64,000 nt of DNA from Sergeia podlipaevii (Eukaryota > Euglenozoa > Kinetoplastea > Trypanosomatida > Trypanosomatidae): positions 34,239 through 98,238 of the forward strand of contig JASANZ010002242.1 of the NCBI GenBank assembly GCA_030849805.1, written 5' to 3'. Shown here piece after piece: positions 61,501 to 64,000 of this stretch (position 1 is the first letter of the stretch; every line of letters begins with the position of its first letter). Under the pieces are notes generated by a model, which saw only the letters and a list, made by a program, of their open reading frames with translations, was not told the DNA's origin and searched no databases. The position numbers were made by a program, and so were the translations under genes.

Positions 61501-63327
61501 ATGACAGACCATTTTTCTGGCCTTCGCTTTATCAGTGGCTTTGCAGGCACGGGAAGTGGTGGCTTCAGTAGCATCGATGAAACTGACGAGCACAACACCG
61601 GCCACACTGTTACCACTGTGCCGGTCTTGTCCTCCTTTGCTCTGAATTCATATCGCGAAGAAGTCCCCACATCCACCTCGGCTGTTCTCACCAGCAATAG
61701 TAGTGTGTTTCACCTGCAAGTTTCGAACAGTGCCAGTGGACTCGTCGGGGGTGATGGCCGTAGCGGCTCCACACTGTTGAACCTCGCCTCTGCCTCGTCT
61801 CTTTCTCTTACTCACGAGGAGCTGGTAGAGGAGGCGAGCATGACGGTGCGCAAAACATTTGATGTAATGGAAAAGGAGTGGTATCCTGCATATCACATGG
61901 CACCCCAAGCAGGCTGGATGAGTGTACCAGGAGGGCTTTGCTTTCACAACAGGCATTACCATGTGTTTTACCAACATCATCCTTATAGTGAGAACTGGGG
62001 TCCCATGCACTGGGGCCACCTCACGAGCGAGGATCTTATCAACTGGACACACCAACCAGTTGCATTGGCACCTGGAGCGGAGGAGTTCGACAGAGACGGA
62101 TGCTTTTCAGGGTCGTGCGTGTCACATGAGGGCAAGTTGTACGCCTTTTACACCGGCCACCGCTGGGAGGACTCGACTCTCGACAACGACGTTGGCATTC
62201 GTCAAGTCCAGTGCCTCGCGGTGAGCACTGACGGTACACATTTTGAGAAGCTTGGTATAATTCTAGAGCCCCCGCCGGGGTTCATTCATTTCCGAGACCC
62301 CAAGGTATGGTTTCAGGAAGGTCGGTGGTGGCTGGTGTGTGGAGCACGCGAGACTGCCAAGGACTTGGGCCAGCTTTTGCTCTTCACCAGCGAAGACCTA
62401 GAGCACTGGGACAGCTCGGACTACATCGTAGCGAGCCGTGCGCGGGACAAGAATGTCTTTATGTGGGAGTGTCCAGACTTGTTCCCAATGGACGGCAAAT
62501 TTGTGCTAATATTCTGCCCGCAAGGCATGAAGGCCGAGGGCCACCGGTATCGCAACCGCTTTCAGAGTGGGTATAGGATTGGGCACTTTAGCGAGAAGGG
62601 ACTGTTTATTTCTGAGAGCAATTTTAAGGAGCTAGATCGGGGCCACGACTTCTACGCACCCCAGACATTTGTTGCACCGGATGGTAGGCGTGTGCTGATT
62701 GGTTGGCTGGATATCTGGGAAAGCCCTATGCCAACGAAGGATCACGGGTGGAGTGGGAGTCTGACCGTGCCGAGAGAGTTGATACTAGACCAAGAACAAG
62801 GGCGGGTGTACATGGTGCCCGTGCGCGAGCTCAAGCAGTTACGTATTGAGGAGACTCACGTGAGTATTGCCGCGCAGGACCTTCCCGAGAACGCAGAGTT
62901 CCCTCTCGTAGAGGACTGTACGTCCCATGAGCTGGAGATCACGTTTCGACTGCATGACAGTGCTGCGGAAAAGTATGGATTGTGGCTAGGCCGAGGACTT
63001 GAGCTCTATGTGGACGCACAGTCCGACCAGATTGTTCTCTACCGTCACTACCCCGACCATGTTATCAGCGGCTATCGCAGTTGCCCTTTACCAGATAGCT
63101 CCACACTCAAGCTACACGTTTTTATTGATCGATCATCGATTGAGGTGTTTGTGAATGACGGCGAGGAAACCTTTTCGTCTCGGATATATCCCACCTACGG
63201 TGATCGCGTGTTACGCGTATTTGCCGTTAACGGCAACGCGCAGGTGTTAGGTGGTGATGTGTGGCAGCTCAAGGAGTCTATCACGCCGATGATGGTCTCT
63301 CCTACAACTCGCAAGGAAAGATGCTGA
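61501..63327 (+). CDS. GH32 (invertase-family) protein lacking the catalytic nucleophile
   Basis: The protein has 608 residues. Both GH32 modules are present: a five-bladed propeller from about residue 125 to 445 and a C-terminal beta-sandwich ending with a typical FIDRSSIEVFVNDG motif. Several active-site motifs are intact: the GCFSGS loop, RDP (Asp266, transition-state stabiliser), WECPDLF (Glu323, acid/base) and FYAPQTF. The first motif, normally W-(M/L)-N-D-P-N-G, reads W139-M-S-V-P-G-G. The nucleophile Asp is replaced by Val142 and both flanking Asn are changed. Ordinary sucrose or fructan hydrolysis is therefore not expected. There is no signal peptide; a ~120-residue Ser/Thr-rich N-terminal extension suggests a cytosolic protein. 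It may be a sugar-binding pseudoenzyme. Confidence 0.93.
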   Translation: MTDHFSGLRFISGFAGTGSGGFSSIDETDEHNTGHTVTTVPVLSSFALNSYREEVPTSTSAVLTSNSSVFHLQVSNSASGLVGGDGRSGSTLLNLASASSLSLTHEELVEEASMTVRKTFDVMEKEWYPAYHMAPQAGWMSVPGGLCFHNRHYHVFYQHHPYSENWGPMHWGHLTSEDLINWTHQPVALAPGAEEFDRDGCFSGSCVSHEGKLYAFYTGHRWEDSTLDNDVGIRQVQCLAVSTDGTHFEKLGIILEPPPGFIHFRDPKVWFQEGRWWLVCGARETAKDLGQLLLFTSEDLEHWDSSDYIVASRARDKNVFMWECPDLFPMDGKFVLIFCPQGMKAEGHRYRNRFQSGYRIGHFSEKGLFISESNFKELDRGHDFYAPQTFVAPDGRRVLIGWLDIWESPMPTKDHGWSGSLTVPRELILDQEQGRVYMVPVRELKQLRIEETHVSIAAQDLPENAEFPLVEDCTSHELEITFRLHDSAAEKYGLWLGRGLELYVDAQSDQIVLYRHYPDHVISGYRSCPLPDSSTLKLHVFIDRSSIEVFVNDGEETFSSRIYPTYGDRVLRVFAVNGNAQVLGGDVWQLKESITPMMVSPTTRKERC

Positions 63328-64000
63328 TAAGGGAGAGAGAAAGAGGGAATTTAGGAGAGGTAGTGCCAAGAAATCAATATATATATATATATACACACAT
63401 GTGAGTAAAACGAAGCGAGAAGGCACATCGATTAGCAGTGGCGTTTGGTTGTGGTGTGAAGATATTGAATACTTTTAGTTCCGAATTTTTTTTTTCTTTT
63501 TTTTTGCATGTATCAACTGAAAAATGAAAGCCCGCGAGTTCGCAAGCAATCAAAGAGATAAATGGTTTACTGGATATGATTGCGTGTGTATGTATGCGTG
63601 GGTGTGTGCAAATAGTGAAGAATACGCAGAGTGATATACATATATATATATAAATATATTTGTAAGTATGATCACCACCGGAGTACGCTGTGGCGGAATA
63701 TCACAAAGAGCGGGAAATATGAAGCCATCTTTGCTGAGAATCTATAGGTTTCTCACTTATGGCCAACACGCTTTTTTTTTTTTGCTTTCCTTGTGACTGA
63801 TACTGTTATCAGTTCAACTTTTTTTTCCGATGTCTTGTTATCGAGCGGCTTGATAAATTTTGTCCTATTTCCTTCTGTAGAAGATATGGCAACAGACAAT
63901 AATTTTTTCTTTTAATCTCTTTTTTTTTTTCTTCTCTCGTTATTACAATTTCTTATCTTCTCCTTTTTGTTTAAATGAATGTATGTGGAACCAACACTAC
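63328..64000 (+). other. 3' flank of the GH32 gene, no gene seen
   Basis: AT-rich sequence with (TA)n runs at about 63378-63392 and 63636-63656, and T-tracts toward the window edge that may belong to the leader of the next gene. No coding frame starts before the window ends. Confidence 0.5.

Overview
The window is nuclear chromosomal DNA from a trypanosomatid (Kinetoplastea), probably a monoxenous insect parasite or an early relative of Leishmania. The evidence is architectural. All 18 recognised genes lie on the + strand without introns, as in a polycistronic transcription unit. They are separated by AT-rich gaps of 0.3 to 3.2 kb full of pyrimidine tracts. Nearly every start codon has a pyrimidine tract plus AG 10 to 150 nt upstream, which fits spliced-leader trans-splicing. 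Coding regions are more GC-rich than the gaps and carry many homopolymeric amino-acid runs. The species cannot be named from this sequence alone.

Layout. 1-9983: a 5'-truncated HAD-type Swiss-Army-Knife RNA-repair-like protein with an RGG tail; a HIT-family (FHIT-like) nucleotide hydrolase; 5-formyltetrahydrofolate cyclo-ligase; an unrecognised Ser/Ala-rich protein; and a protein resembling the ciliary CFAP97/Hemingway family. 11156-15720: three small, extremely hydrophilic proteins that all start M-G-x-x-C and are built from 11-residue (hendecad) helical repeats. 18932-22147: a protein with the layout of a DEAD-box helicase in which every catalytic motif is degenerate. 23200-30925: three helical proteins resembling BAR domains. 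The last of them begins with the same M-G-x-x-C-x-K signal as the small proteins. 31980-41130: a possible TerB-like protein, a single-pass membrane protein with chitobiase-C-terminal-like beta repeats, an intact M17 leucyl aminopeptidase, and a small single-pass membrane protein. 41131-58428: a SNF2 ATPase with an AT-hook, an unrecognised Ser-rich protein, and a 2916-residue protein carrying an FCP1-like DxDxT phosphatase domain. 58776-63327: a mitochondrial MidA/NDUFAF7-type methyltransferase and a GH32 (invertase-family) protein that has lost its catalytic nucleophile.

The most interesting region is 11-31 kb. Proteins with predicted myristoyl/palmitoyl anchors and amphipathic hendecad helices sit beside a small BAR-like family, and one BAR-like member carries the same acylation signal. 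From memory, Leishmania HASP genes (dually acylated hydrophilic surface proteins), a leucyl aminopeptidase and a beta-fructofuranosidase-like gene also lie on one chromosome (23). The locus may therefore be a relative of the HASP region. This is inference and needs a synteny search. Other notable points are two apparent pseudoenzymes (the helicase-like protein and the GH32 protein) and the very large FCP1-like protein.
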